64,000 nucleotides of DNA, taken from NCBI GenBank assembly GCA_944373145.1, contig CALWAL010000006.1, positions 49,129-113,128 of the forward strand, in the 5' to 3' direction. The stretch's first letter is position 1. Each line of letters begins with the position of its first letter. A program made the position numbers and the translations under genes. Below are positions 39,958 to 48,227 of the stretch, piece by piece. The notes under the pieces were generated by a model. That model was not told the origin of the DNA and searched no databases. It saw nothing but the letters and a program-made list of their open reading frames with translations. Origin of the DNA: an uncultured Bacilli bacterium. GTDB taxonomy: Bacteria; Bacillota_I; Bacilli_A; RF39; UBA660.

Positions 39958-40148
39958 ATACTAGTATACCATATTTTATGATAATGCGTATAAATTTTTG
40001 AATATGCTACAAAATATTAAAATTATTTTTAAAAAATTTTTGATTTATCAAAGAAAGCAAAAAAAATACAAACTAAAGTAACTATTTGTATGGTATAATT
40101 ATGTATATCAATAGAACGATAAATAGTAATTTGTTGAGGAGGTCAATT

Positions 40149-40316
40149 ATGAATAAGAAAAATGACACAATAACAAAAACAGTTAAAACTGGTATTACTT
40201 TTGGAAGTGCGTTAGCAATGGTTATCAGTTATGTAAATTGGCATTCAGTTGGTTGGGCAATTGTTCATGGATTAATGAGTTGGGTGTATGTCATTTACTA
40301 TATAATTAGATATTAA
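40149..40316 (+). CDS. Small two-pass membrane protein
   Basis: A 55-residue protein starting at ATG 40149 with GAGGAGG 7 bases upstream. After a polar start (MNKKNDTITKTVKTG) it has two hydrophobic segments: ITFGSALAMVISYVNW and SVGWAIVHGLMSWVYVIYY. I recall that short proteins with a SALAMVISY...HSIGWAI.HG.L.W.YVIYY pattern are common in low-GC Gram-positives, but I know no function. An extended -10 (TGGTATAAT) lies about 55 bases upstream. Followed closely by the DUF4177-like gene. Confidence 0.7.
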   Translation: MNKKNDTITKTVKTGITFGSALAMVISYVNWHSVGWAIVHGLMSWVYVIYYIIRY

Positions 40317-40349
40317 ATTACAATTTGTGATAGATTAGGAGGTGGAAAA

Positions 40350-40526
40350 ATGTATAAAACAGTTGTTATAGAGTATTCACCAAAGGCAGATGATATGGCA
40401 CAAAAAGTAGAAGAAAAAGCAAATGAAATGTTACAAGATGGTTATGAGCTAGTTACTATGTCAATTACAGGAACAGCAAAAGCAATTTTAGTATTTAAAA
40501 AAGGTTTGAAAAAAAGTTTTATATAA
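40350..40526 (+). CDS. DUF4177-like small protein
   Basis: A 58-residue protein with AGGAGGTGGAAAA before the ATG. The sequence TVVIEYSPKADDMAQKVEEKANEM, then DGYELVTMSITGTAKAILVFKK, has the pattern of DUF4177 proteins: a first strand, a helix, then DGWELV and a final strand. The function is unknown. It lies 33 bases after the small membrane protein, so the two are one operon, ending in the hairpin at 40552-40578. Confidence 0.6.
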   Translation: MYKTVVIEYSPKADDMAQKVEEKANEMLQDGYELVTMSITGTAKAILVFKKGLKKSFI

Positions 40527-40551
40527 ATTACAATTTATATAACTAAATTAT

Positions 40552-40580
40552 AAGATTATCGAATTAAGATAATCTTTTTA
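40552..40580 (+). terminator. Terminator of the small-gene operon
   Basis: A perfect 9-bp stem AAGATTATC (40552-40560)/GATAATCTT (40568-40576), T run. Confidence 0.8.
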
Positions 40581-40596
40581 TATAGGAGGAATTATT

Positions 40597-40722
40597 ATGT
40601 TATTTATTATTGGGCTAATAATTTTTTTATTTAAAGTTTCGTCAATATCTAACTTTTCCTTTATTATCTGCATAAATAATCAACTCCTTTCGAGCAAACA
40701 AAAAAAGGTTAATCGAAATTAA
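40597..40722 (+). CDS. Possible 41-residue hydrophobic peptide
   Basis: ATG 40597 has AGGAGG 7 bases upstream, an ideal site, right after the previous terminator. The peptide has a hydrophobic start (MLFIIGLIIFLFKVSS) and a basic end (KQKKVNRN). The frame runs into the terminator hairpin of the opposite tRNA cluster, so it may be a truncated relic, or a small membrane or toxin-like peptide. No promoter of its own is clear. Confidence 0.3.
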   Translation: MLFIIGLIIFLFKVSSISNFSFIICINNQLLSSKQKKVNRN

Positions 40723-40727
40723 CCTTT
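40701..40727 (-). terminator. Terminator of the tRNA cluster
   Basis: AAAGGTTAAT (40704-40713)/ATTAACCTTT (40718-40727), then a run of seven T on the minus strand, 38 bases past tRNA-Phe. Confidence 0.8.
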
Positions 40728-40764
40728 CATATATAGAAGTCGATTAGTTCGACTAATTTCCCTA

Positions 40765-40840
<76 letters not shown>

Positions 40841-40848
40841 AAAAAAAA

Positions 40849-40924
40849 TGGCGGTTCCGACGAGAATCGAACTCGCGATCTTCTGCGTGACAGGCAGACG
40901 TGATAACCGCTACACCACGGAACC
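40849..40924 (-). tRNA. tRNA-Asp (GTC)
   Basis: 76 bases with CCA; acceptor GGTTCCG/CGGAACC, discriminator G as expected for Asp; anticodon loop CTGTCAC. Confidence 0.95.
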
Positions 40925-40926
40925 AT

Positions 40927-41003
<77 letters not shown>

Positions 41004-41016
41004 ATATAAAATTAAA

Positions 41017-41107
41017 TGGCGGAGAAAGAGGGATTCGAACCCCCGCGCCGTCGCCGACCTCCCGGTTTTCAAGACCGGTCCCTTCAACCAGACTTGGGTA
41101 TTTCTCC
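41017..41107 (-). tRNA. tRNA-Ser (TGA)
   Basis: 91 bases with CCA and the long class II variable arm; acceptor GGAGAAA/TTTCTCC, discriminator G; anticodon loop CTTGAAA. Confidence 0.95.
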
Positions 41108-41298
41108 GTTTTTTTAAGGTACAAATGAATTATAGCATAAATAAACAAATAAAGTCAACTAAAATATTTCAACTTTTTCAAATTTATTATACTAAACCTT
41201 TTTAAAATTATTATTCTGCTTTAATTTTTATTTAATATAAAATAATATCATTATTAAAATTAAAACTCGAACCTTTACAGATTCGAGTAATAATCAAT

Positions 41299-41387
41299 TG
41301 GTGCCTAAGGCCGGACTTGAACCGGCACGGGATTTGACTCCCGCAGGATTTTAAGTCCTGTGCGTCTACCAATTTCGCCACTCAGGC
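41299..41387 (-). tRNA. tRNA-Leu (TAA)
   Basis: 89 bases with CCA and long variable arm; acceptor GCCTGAG/CTTAGGC with one G-T; anticodon TAA. A gap of about 190 bases without other features separates it from tRNA-Ser. Confidence 0.95.
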
Positions 41388-41391
41388 ACAA

Positions 41392-41467
41392 TGGTGTCCC
41401 GTTGGAGATTCGAACTCCAGACCCTTTGATTAAAAGTCAAATGCTCTACCGGCTGAGCTAACGGAAC
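41392..41467 (-). tRNA. tRNA-Lys (TTT)
   Basis: 76 bases with CCA; acceptor GTTCCGT/ACGGGAC with one G-T; anticodon loop CTTTTAA. Confidence 0.95.
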
Positions 41468-41482
41468 AAATGATAATTAAAA

Positions 41483-41557
41483 TGGCTGCCTCGGCTAGAT
41501 TCGAACTAGCGCATGCCACAGTCAAAGTGTGGTGCCTTACCGCTTGGCTACGAGGCA
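41483..41557 (-). tRNA. tRNA-Gln (TTG)
   Basis: 75 bases with CCA; acceptor TGCCTCG/CGAGGCA, discriminator G; anticodon loop CTTTGAC. Confidence 0.95.
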
Positions 41558-41569
41558 ATAACATATAAG

Positions 41570-41653
41570 TGGTGGAGGGAGATGGATTTGAACCATCGAA
41601 CCCGAAGGAACAGATTTACAGTCTGCCGCGTTTGACCACTTCGCTATCCCTCC
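41570..41653 (-). tRNA. tRNA-Tyr (GTA)
   Basis: 84 bases with CCA and the long variable arm of bacterial tRNA-Tyr; acceptor GGAGGGA/TCCCTCC; anticodon loop CTGTAAA. Confidence 0.95.
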
Positions 41654-41657
41654 AAAA

Positions 41658-41733
<76 letters not shown>

Positions 41734-41741
41734 AAAAAAAA

Positions 41742-41818
41742 TGGTGGGCGATATAGGACTCGAACCTATGACCCCCTGCTTGTAAGGCAGGTGCTCTAAC
41801 CAACTGAGCTAATCGCCC
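41742..41818 (-). tRNA. tRNA-Val (TAC)
   Basis: 77 bases with CCA; acceptor GGGCGAT/ATCGCCC; anticodon loop CTTACAA. First gene of the tRNA cluster in transcription order. Confidence 0.95.
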
Positions 41819-41858
41819 GGAAAAAACATTGACAATATAGAATATACCATAGCACTTC

Positions 41859-42236
41859 TTATTTGTCAAGCAATTCTGCGTTATTTTTTATTTTTTCCAA
41901 TTCTTCATCAATCCAAATCGGTAAATGATATGCCAAGCTTGAAAAACCTAAGCTTGTTTCTTTAATTTTACGTCGTTTATTTATATTATTCTTTTTATAA
42001 TCGATGTTTTTGATACTAAGTTTTAGTTGGCCTAACTCCTCATCTACCTCTAGGATTTCGACATTAATAACATCTCCAATGTTAACATAATCTGCAACGT
42101 TTTTTACAAAACCATGCGAGATTTCGGAAATATGTATTAAGCCACTGTAATATTCATCACAAGAAACAAATACACCATAAGCCTCAATTCCGGTTACTGT
42201 TCCGTGGATGATTTTTCCTTTCTTATATTTCGTCAT
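41859..42236 (-). CDS. S1-domain RNA-binding protein (YugI/GSP13-like)
   Basis: A 125-residue protein: one S1 OB-fold (about 5-75) with GKIIHGTVTGIEAYGVFVSC, GLIHISEISHGFVKNV and VNVEILEVDEELGQLKLSIK, then a basic linker and a helical tail. This is the size of general stress protein 13-type proteins, which bind RNA or ribosomes. ATG 42236 follows GGTGGTTGG. It lies upstream of the tRNA cluster on the same strand; about 40 bases separate them. Confidence 0.85.
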   Translation of the reverse strand: MTKYKKGKIIHGTVTGIEAYGVFVSCDEYYSGLIHISEISHGFVKNVADYVNIGDVINVEILEVDEELGQLKLSIKNIDYKKNNINKRRKIKETSLGFSSLAYHLPIWIDEELEKIKNNAELLDK

Positions 42237-42329
42237 CCAACCACCAGTTAAATTATAACACAAAAAAGAAGATAAAAAAAGATTTACATCTATATTTAAT
42301 TATAATATAATGAAACCGGTGAATAAATT

Positions 42330-42578
42330 ATGGAACAAGAAAAAAAAATAATTGATATTATTGAAAAATTAAGACCATATTTGATGAGTGATGGCGGGGA
42401 TATTGAATTTGTGAAATACGAAGATAATATTGTCTACGTTAGACTAACTGGAGCGTGTGCTCAATGTCACATGCTTGATATAACATTAAAAGATGGCATT
42501 GAAGCAGCTATTCAAGAAGAAGTCCCCGAAGTTGTAGAAGTTGTTAATCTATTATCTATTGATATGGATGAATTTTAA
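42330..42578 (+). CDS. NifU C-terminal-domain (Nfu-type) Fe-S scaffold
   Basis: An 82-residue protein: VIEKLRPYLMSDGGDIEFVKYEDNIV over the first strands, then GACAQCHMLDITLKDGIE with the CxxC that binds a bridging Fe-S cluster, and a final EVPEVVEVV strand. The usual GxCxxCPxS has His-Met after the second Cys. Nfu proteins deliver Fe-S clusters to target enzymes. Single gene, convergent with the kinase-like gene. Confidence 0.9.
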   Translation: MEQEKKIIDIIEKLRPYLMSDGGDIEFVKYEDNIVYVRLTGACAQCHMLDITLKDGIEAAIQEEVPEVVEVVNLLSIDMDEF

Positions 42579-43434
42579 ACTTATCGTTTGGTAAGTTTTT
42601 TTTATTAATTAACCAATCAATTTTAGGTAAAAAAGCATATGATTTTATATAAAAATACATATCTCTCAAAAAGTTTTCATACTCATTTATCTTCTTTATA
42701 TAAGTGTCTAAAAGGTTTTCTTCTTCACCATTAACGATACGATCATAAGCATCAAAATAGTAAGAAGGGTATAAAAGTCGAATATAAAAAAGAACATAAT
42801 CATAACTTGAAAAATTATTACGATTAAAATATAAATATAAATCATTTATATTTAATCGGTTTTCGAAAAACAATCGTTTAGTATATTCAGCTACGTCACG
42901 CGCACGATAATCAACTATATAATTAATCGGGTTAAGATAATCTTCATCATTAAATAAACGAGAATGAGATAAAAAAACTATATTTTCTTGTTTTACCATT
43001 TTATATAAACTAATTGCATTTTCACCTAAACCTACATAGTAGTGAAAAGTATCTTTAACTTTACTCGATGTTAAAGTTTTAGCCAATTTTTCATAGTAAT
43101 CTATTTTATTTTCCCACAATTTATCCCAATGAACCAATTGCTTATCTTTAATAGGAATTGTAAAACGTTCTAAATTATTAAAATTTAAAGCATATTGTCC
43201 TTTCTTTTTTAATAAAAAATACCTTTTATGATTAATAATGGTAAACATCTCTTCTTTATTATTTAAAATTATATCATAATTATTTAAATTTAATTTAGAG
43301 ACGTATTTATATAATTGCTCATCTATATCTCTATAAGACAAGGTTAAAATATAATCACCAAAATAATAGTTATTATTTTTATATTCTAACTCATCTACTT
43401 CAATATTATAATAGTATTGAATTGTATTTCTCAT
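42556..43434 (-). CDS. Spore-coat-kinase-like (YutH/CotS-type) protein
   Basis: A 292-residue protein resembling the aminoglycoside-phosphotransferase-fold proteins of the CotS/CotI/YutH group: HYYVGLGENAISLYKM, VFLSHSRLF, DYRARDVAEYTKRLFF and LYFNRNNFSSYDYVLFYIRLLYPSYYFDAYDRIVNGE over the C-lobe. The kinase HxD motif is not clear, so it may be a pseudokinase, as YutH is thought to be. ATG 43434 is a best guess; the ribosome site is poor. The 3' end overlaps the nfu gene end by 23 bases. The spore-coat link is inferred. Confidence 0.5.
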   Translation of the reverse strand: MRNTIQYYYNIEVDELEYKNNNYYFGDYILTLSYRDIDEQLYKYVSKLNLNNYDIILNNKEEMFTIINHKRYFLLKKKGQYALNFNNLERFTIPIKDKQLVHWDKLWENKIDYYEKLAKTLTSSKVKDTFHYYVGLGENAISLYKMVKQENIVFLSHSRLFNDEDYLNPINYIVDYRARDVAEYTKRLFFENRLNINDLYLYFNRNNFSSYDYVLFYIRLLYPSYYFDAYDRIVNGEEENLLDTYIKKINEYENFLRDMYFYIKSYAFLPKIDWLINKKNLPNDKFKIHPYQ

Positions 43435-43473
43435 ACTAAATTTTATACAAAAAACAGTAAGCATATGCTTACT

Positions 43474-44205
43474 TTAATAGAACACATTTTTTAAATACAG
43501 TCCATTAGCCGGAGCTGTTTTGCCAGCTTTTGTCCGATCTTGAGCTTCTAGAATTGTTATAATATCCGATGCTTTTCTTTTTTCTTCGCCAATTTCAATT
43601 AATAAACCTACAATATTTCTAACCATATAACGCATAAAGCCTGTTCCTAATAAAGAAATTGTTATTTTATTATCCATAATACTAATTCTGGTTTTGATAA
43701 TGGTACGAATATAGTCTTGTCTCAAATCAGCTGATGGGGTAAATGACTTAAAATTGTGCTTTCCCTCTAAATAACCCAAAGCCTCCGACATTGCTTCAAT
43801 ATTTAAATTATGATTTAATTGATAAACATAATTAAATTCAATCGGATTATATTCTCCAACATTAATAATATAAATATATTCCTTAGCCTTAACTTTAAAA
43901 CGAGCATGGAAATAATCATCTACCTTTTCAATTTTTTTAACATATATATCATTTGGAAGTAAACTGTTAAGACTGTGTTTTAATTTTTCAAGATTAATAT
44001 CTTTATCTAAATCAAAATGAGCAGTTTGGTTCAAGGCATGAACTCCAGTATCTGTTCTACCACTAGCACTTATTAAAACTTTTTTATTACCATTAATCAT
44101 AGTTAATATACGTTCTAATTCGCCTTGAACCGTCCTACAATTAAATTGTTTTTGATATCCACTAAATTTTGAACCGTCATAAGTAAATATCATGAAATAA
44201 CGCAT
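43474..44205 (-). CDS. truA: tRNA pseudouridine synthase A
   Basis: A 243-residue TruA: FMIFTYDGSKFSGYQKQ, RTVQGELERIL, SASGRTDTGVHALNQTAHFD (catalytic Asp in GRTDxGVHA), FHARFKVKAKEYIYII, FKSFTPSADLRQDYIRTI and GTGFMRYMVRNIVGLLIEIG. It modifies U38-40 of tRNA anticodon arms. It follows the two ECF ATPase genes with 4 bases between, as in the common ecfA1-ecfA2-ecfT-truA order, but ecfT is missing here. Confidence 0.95.
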   Translation of the reverse strand: MRYFMIFTYDGSKFSGYQKQFNCRTVQGELERILTMINGNKKVLISASGRTDTGVHALNQTAHFDLDKDINLEKLKHSLNSLLPNDIYVKKIEKVDDYFHARFKVKAKEYIYIINVGEYNPIEFNYVYQLNHNLNIEAMSEALGYLEGKHNFKSFTPSADLRQDYIRTIIKTRISIMDNKITISLLGTGFMRYMVRNIVGLLIEIGEEKRKASDIITILEAQDRTKAGKTAPANGLYLKNVFY

Positions 44206-44209
44206 TTTA

Positions 44210-45049
44210 TCACCTTTTCCGTAAAATATCCTTAACTAAATCATTAATATCAGCATAATATCCAAGTTTAATATTCTTTTCACAATAAGCAAAATTTGAA
44301 AATAAAGCCATTTGAGGAATAGATACACCAATTTCGCGCAAAAAGTTTACATCACTAATTAATTCTTCTTTCTTTCCTGATCTTATTACTTTTCCTTCTT
44401 TTAGTGCAACAATATTATCAGCTACACTATTAATAAAATCTAAATCTTGACTAGCAATAACAATTGTTTTACAGTATAATTTCTTTATTTTAGTTAGAAG
44501 GTTTAACAATTTTTGCTTACCAACTAAATCTAAACCTACTGTCGGTTCATCTAAAATAATAATACTAGGATTATATACTAAGATAAAAGAAAGAGCAACT
44601 TGACGTAATTGACCACTTGAAAGAGAAAAAGGATCACGATTTAGGATATCCTCATCTAAATTTAAAATTTCAAAAATATTCTTAATACGAATATCTAAAT
44701 CTTCATAACTTACGCCTAATGCATCTAAAAAATAATTTAAATCATTTTTTATGGTATCACAACAAAAATGTTTTTCAATATTTTGGGGTAAATAGCCAAT
44801 TAACTTTTTTGCTTTTTTTTTATCTTCATAACTTGAACGACGGTTAACAATAATATTATCAATACTCAGCTTACCTTTGCTAGGTATTTTTAAAGCACTA
44901 ATAATTTCTAATAAAGTTGTTTTTCCACTTCCATTGGCGCCAATTATACCAGTTACTTTTGAAGGATATATTTTAAAATTAATCATATCTAAAATATTTA
45001 CATCTCCCCTTTTGTATGTAAAACAAATATCTTGTAATTTTATTTCCAT
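44210..45049 (-). CDS. ecfA2: Energy-coupling factor ATPase, EcfA2-like
   Basis: A 279-residue ABC ATPase: Walker A GANGSGKTT, Q loop GYLPQ, signature SLSSGQLRQ, Walker B IIILDEPT and D loop GLD. The H-switch position reads IVIASQDLD, with Gln in place of the usual His. The C-terminal tail (about 225-279) is short and divergent. In ECF transporters two ATPases and EcfT power vitamin or metal uptake through S components. The gene overlaps ecfA1 by 10 bases. Whether it hydrolyses ATP normally is open. Confidence 0.85.
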   Translation of the reverse strand: MEIKLQDICFTYKRGDVNILDMINFKIYPSKVTGIIGANGSGKTTLLEIISALKIPSKGKLSIDNIIVNRRSSYEDKKKAKKLIGYLPQNIEKHFCCDTIKNDLNYFLDALGVSYEDLDIRIKNIFEILNLDEDILNRDPFSLSSGQLRQVALSFILVYNPSIIILDEPTVGLDLVGKQKLLNLLTKIKKLYCKTIVIASQDLDFINSVADNIVALKEGKVIRSGKKEELISDVNFLREIGVSIPQMALFSNFAYCEKNIKLGYYADINDLVKDILRKR

Positions 45050-45834
45050 AAATTTCTCACCAATCTAATATGATTTAATTCAATCTTCGAAACGACCTGA
45101 TAATATTTTAATTTATGACTTAAAGCAACAACAAACGGTAAAGAAACCTTCGCTTTATAAAAAGGTAATTCATCATTTAAAACTTGTTTTGGATTACCAT
45201 CTAGAACAATATTCCCACCATCCACCAAAATCAATCTATCAGAAATTAAAATATCTTCAGCGTTATTCGTAATATTTATAATTGTTAATCCTTGTTTTTG
45301 CCACCTCTTTAACATGCTTAATGCATTCGAACGGTTAATTCCATCTAACATACACAAAGCATTATCTAAAATTAAAATTTTAGGTTTAATAAGCATGGCG
45401 CGAGCTAAAGCTACTAATTGCTTTTCACCACCACTTAATTGATGCGGATTATAAGATAATATTTTTTTTATTTTTAGCTTGTTAACTATTTTAATTATGT
45501 CTTCTTTATTTGCACTAGAAAAAGCAGCGGCAGATAATAATTCTTCTTTAACCGTGTTAACAAAGATTTCATTATCAAAATTTTCGTTTAAACATACAAT
45601 TCCTGCTTTTAAACTGTCATAATTAATATTAGATACATCTTCATTTAATATTTTAATTTGTCCATCATATGGCAATATCCCACGTAATAAAAAAGTTAAT
45701 AACGATTTACCACATCCACTACTTCCCATCAAAGTTGTAAAACTATTAATTTCAATATTCAAATTTATTTTATGTAATATTTTCTTTGAACCATAACTGA
45801 ACGATAAATCACAAATCTCTATTACCTTGGTCAT
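45040..45834 (-). CDS. ecfA1: Energy-coupling factor ATPase, EcfA1-like, with degenerate catalytic site
   Basis: A 264-residue ABC ATPase with Walker A GSSGCGKS and signature LSGGEKQLVALARAM intact. Walker B reads ILILDNALCMLDG, where the catalytic Glu (ILDE) is Asn, and the H-switch reads INITNNAED, where His is Asn. The Q loop (IVCLNENF) lacks a clear Gln. So this half probably binds but scarcely hydrolyses ATP, as in asymmetric ABC pairs. AGGTGATTTT precedes the ATG. No ecfT follows in this window. Confidence 0.83.
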   Translation of the reverse strand: MTKVIEICDLSFSYGSKKILHKINLNIEINSFTTLMGSSGCGKSLLTFLLRGILPYDGQIKILNEDVSNINYDSLKAGIVCLNENFDNEIFVNTVKEELLSAAAFSSANKEDIIKIVNKLKIKKILSYNPHQLSGGEKQLVALARAMLIKPKILILDNALCMLDGINRSNALSMLKRWQKQGLTIINITNNAEDILISDRLILVDGGNIVLDGNPKQVLNDELPFYKAKVSLPFVVALSHKLKYYQVVSKIELNHIRLVRNLWK

Positions 45835-45936
45835 AAAATCACCTGTTAACCATTATAATATAACACTATTTTAAAGTAAAGGAAAAGCATTGAAACTACT
45901 CTAAGATATGTTATAATTTTAATAGAGGTGATAACT

Positions 45937-47586
45937 TTGACAGATATAGAAATTGCAAACGCTAAAAAATTATTGCCAATCGAAAAGATTGCAAAAAAGA
46001 TTGGCCTTTCAAAAGAAGAACTAGAATTATATGGTAAATACAAAGCTAAGATCATACTTAAAAATAATAAATCAAATCATAAAGGAAAATTGATTCTTGT
46101 AACATCAATAAATCCAACTCCTTATGGTGAAGGTAAAACAACAATGAGTATAGGAATTCATGATGCCTTATGTCGCTTAAAAAAAAGAAGCATTGTTGCC
46201 TTAAGAGAACCATCATTAGGCCCTGTTTTTGGAACTAAAGGTGGAGCTACAGGAGGTGGATATGCCCAAGTAGTTCCAATGGAAGATATAAATTTACACT
46301 TTACTGGCGACATTCACGCAATTACAACAGCAAATAATTTACTGTGTGCTGCAGTAGATAATCATTTATTTCAAGGAAATGAGCTAAATATTAACCCAGA
46401 AACAATTATTTTTCCCAGAGCTATGGATATGAATGAACGTGCTCTTAGAAACATTCAAATTGGGCTTGGTAAAAATAATTTTGAACGTCATGATTCTTTT
46501 GTAATTACAGTAGCATCAGAAATTATGGCTATTTTATGTCTAGCTAGTGACATTCAAGACTTAAAAAAACGTTTGGGCAACATCTTATTAGCCTACACTT
46601 ATGATAATAAACCAGTATATGCTAAAGATTTAGAAGTCGACGGTTCATTAGCCGTTTTATTAAAAGACGCTATTAAGCCAAATCTTGTCCAAACTTTAGA
46701 AGGTAACCCGGCTATTATTCACGGAGGGCCATTTGCCAATATTGCGCATGGATGCAATTCACTAATAGCAACTAATTTGGCCCTATCTTTAAGTGATTAT
46801 ACCGTTACCGAAGCAGGATTTGGTAGTGATTTAGGGGCCGAAAAGTTTTTAGACATAAAATGTAGAATTGGAAATTTAAAACCTGATTGTATTGTAGTAA
46901 ATGCCACTATTAGAAGTCTAAAATATAACGGATTATGTCCTAAAGAAGCATTAAATATAGAAAACCTTCAATATTTAAAAGACGGTCTTTGCAATTTAGA
47001 AGTTCATGTAAAAAATATGTTAAAATACAGCAACCATGTTATTGTTTGTCTAAATAAATTTAACACCGACACTAAAAAAGAAATTAATTTAGTTAAGAAT
47101 TTTACTCAAAATTTAGGAATTGATTTTGAAATATGCGAAGCACATGCTAAAGGTAGTAAAGGAGCATTAAAATTAGCCAAAAAAATTATTAATATATGTG
47201 AAGAACCGACAACTTTTCAATTTTTATATGATACAAACGATAGCGTGTGTGCTAAAATTGATAAAATTGCACGTGAAATATATCATGCCGCTAAAGTAAA
47301 ATATGAAGACAAAGCATTGGAATCACTAAAGCAAATTAATGAATTAGGATATAATAATTTACCCATTTGCATTGCAAAAACACAATATTCTATCTCAGAT
47401 GATCCAAAAAAGCTAGGATTTCCTAAAGATACCGAAGTTACAGTTCGTGATATGAAAATATCTTCCGGAGCCGGTTTTATCGTTGTTTATATGGGGAATA
47501 TTATGACTATGCCAGGTCTTTCTAAAAACCCGGCCTATAAAAAAATTGACATTAATGATAATAATCAAATCATCGGTCTATTTTAG
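45937..47586 (+). CDS. fhs: Formate-tetrahydrofolate ligase
   Basis: A 549-residue enzyme, full length. P-loop-type TPYGEGKTTMSIG, LREPSLGPVFGTKGGATGGGYAQVVPM, FTGDIHAITTANNLL, HGGPFANIAHGCNS and FGSDLGAEKFLDIKC are family hallmarks. It makes 10-formyl-THF from formate, ATP and THF for purine and fMet-tRNA synthesis. I place the start at TTG 45937, six bases after GAGGTG; the in-frame GTG at 45928 overlaps that site. Confidence 0.95.
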   Translation: MTDIEIANAKKLLPIEKIAKKIGLSKEELELYGKYKAKIILKNNKSNHKGKLILVTSINPTPYGEGKTTMSIGIHDALCRLKKRSIVALREPSLGPVFGTKGGATGGGYAQVVPMEDINLHFTGDIHAITTANNLLCAAVDNHLFQGNELNINPETIIFPRAMDMNERALRNIQIGLGKNNFERHDSFVITVASEIMAILCLASDIQDLKKRLGNILLAYTYDNKPVYAKDLEVDGSLAVLLKDAIKPNLVQTLEGNPAIIHGGPFANIAHGCNSLIATNLALSLSDYTVTEAGFGSDLGAEKFLDIKCRIGNLKPDCIVVNATIRSLKYNGLCPKEALNIENLQYLKDGLCNLEVHVKNMLKYSNHVIVCLNKFNTDTKKEINLVKNFTQNLGIDFEICEAHAKGSKGALKLAKKIINICEEPTTFQFLYDTNDSVCAKIDKIAREIYHAAKVKYEDKALESLKQINELGYNNLPICIAKTQYSISDDPKKLGFPKDTEVTVRDMKISSGAGFIVVYMGNIMTMPGLSKNPAYKKIDINDNNQIIGLF

Positions 47587-47671
47587 TGTTAATTAGATAT
47601 TAATATCATTTCTTTTATTGACTTTTTTACTATTCAATGATAATCTTAAATTGTAAAATAAGGATGTATTT

Positions 47672-48223
47672 ATGAATAAGTTTTGTCAAAACTGTGGCAA
47701 TCAGTTACAGGGTACTGAAACTGTATGTCCAAAATGTGGGGCATCCCTATAACAAACACAACAACCAACAATGCAACAACAGCAATATCAACAGCAATAT
47801 CAACAGCAATATCAACAACAATATCAACAACCACAAATGAACTATGGGGGAACATCTGGTTACAATATGCCAGCGGCTGGAATCACAAATCGTTCAATTG
47901 TAACAGCGGTAATTTTATCCATTGTTACTTGTGGAATTTATGGTATATATTGGTTTGTTTGCCTAACAAATGAAGCTAATCAAGCTAGTGGCGACACTAA
48001 TGCAACGAGCGGTGGTATGGCTTTGCTTTTCACAATTTTAACTTGTGGAATATATTCTTTATACTGGTGTTATAAAATGGGTGAAAGAATGGCCACTGCT
48101 GGTCAAAGATATGGTAAACCAATTGAAAACAGAAGCTTACTTTATTTAATTTTAGCCATAGTTGGTTTAGGTATTGTTAACTATTGTTTGATTCAAGATG
48201 ATTTAAATAAATTATCAGCTTAA
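47672..48223 (+). pseudogene. Zinc-ribbon/DUF4234 membrane protein with in-frame TAA
   Basis: ATG 47672 opens a zinc ribbon (FCQNCGNQL...TVCPKCGASL). Codon 27 is TAA (47750-47752), and then the same frame continues through a Gln-rich stretch with four YQQQ-type repeats (47783-47830) into a DUF4234 domain with three membrane segments and two TCGIY-IYW/LYW motifs (VTCGIYGIYWF, LTCGIYSLYWCYK). Zinc ribbon + Q-rich + DUF4234 is a normal architecture, so one gene is interrupted by a single nonsense change (CAA to TAA would explain it). Restart at ATG 47771 is possible but lacks a good ribosome site. The DUF2752 gene follows 4 bases on. Confidence 0.75.
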
Positions 48224-48227
48224 AATT

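Noticed and set aside
41108..41298. Gap between tRNA-Ser and tRNA-Leu as a hidden RNA gene
   Set aside because: It is plain AT-rich sequence without stems, promoter pair or frame.
42556..43434. Assignment as an active aminoglycoside-type kinase
   Set aside because: No clear HxD catalytic motif or nucleotide loop; only the weaker YutH/CotS-like resemblance is kept.
47771..47840. Short tandem repeat that looks like a CRISPR or VNTR array
   Set aside because: The 12-base units encode the YQQQ repeats of the DUF4234 protein in frame; there are no spacers or cas genes.
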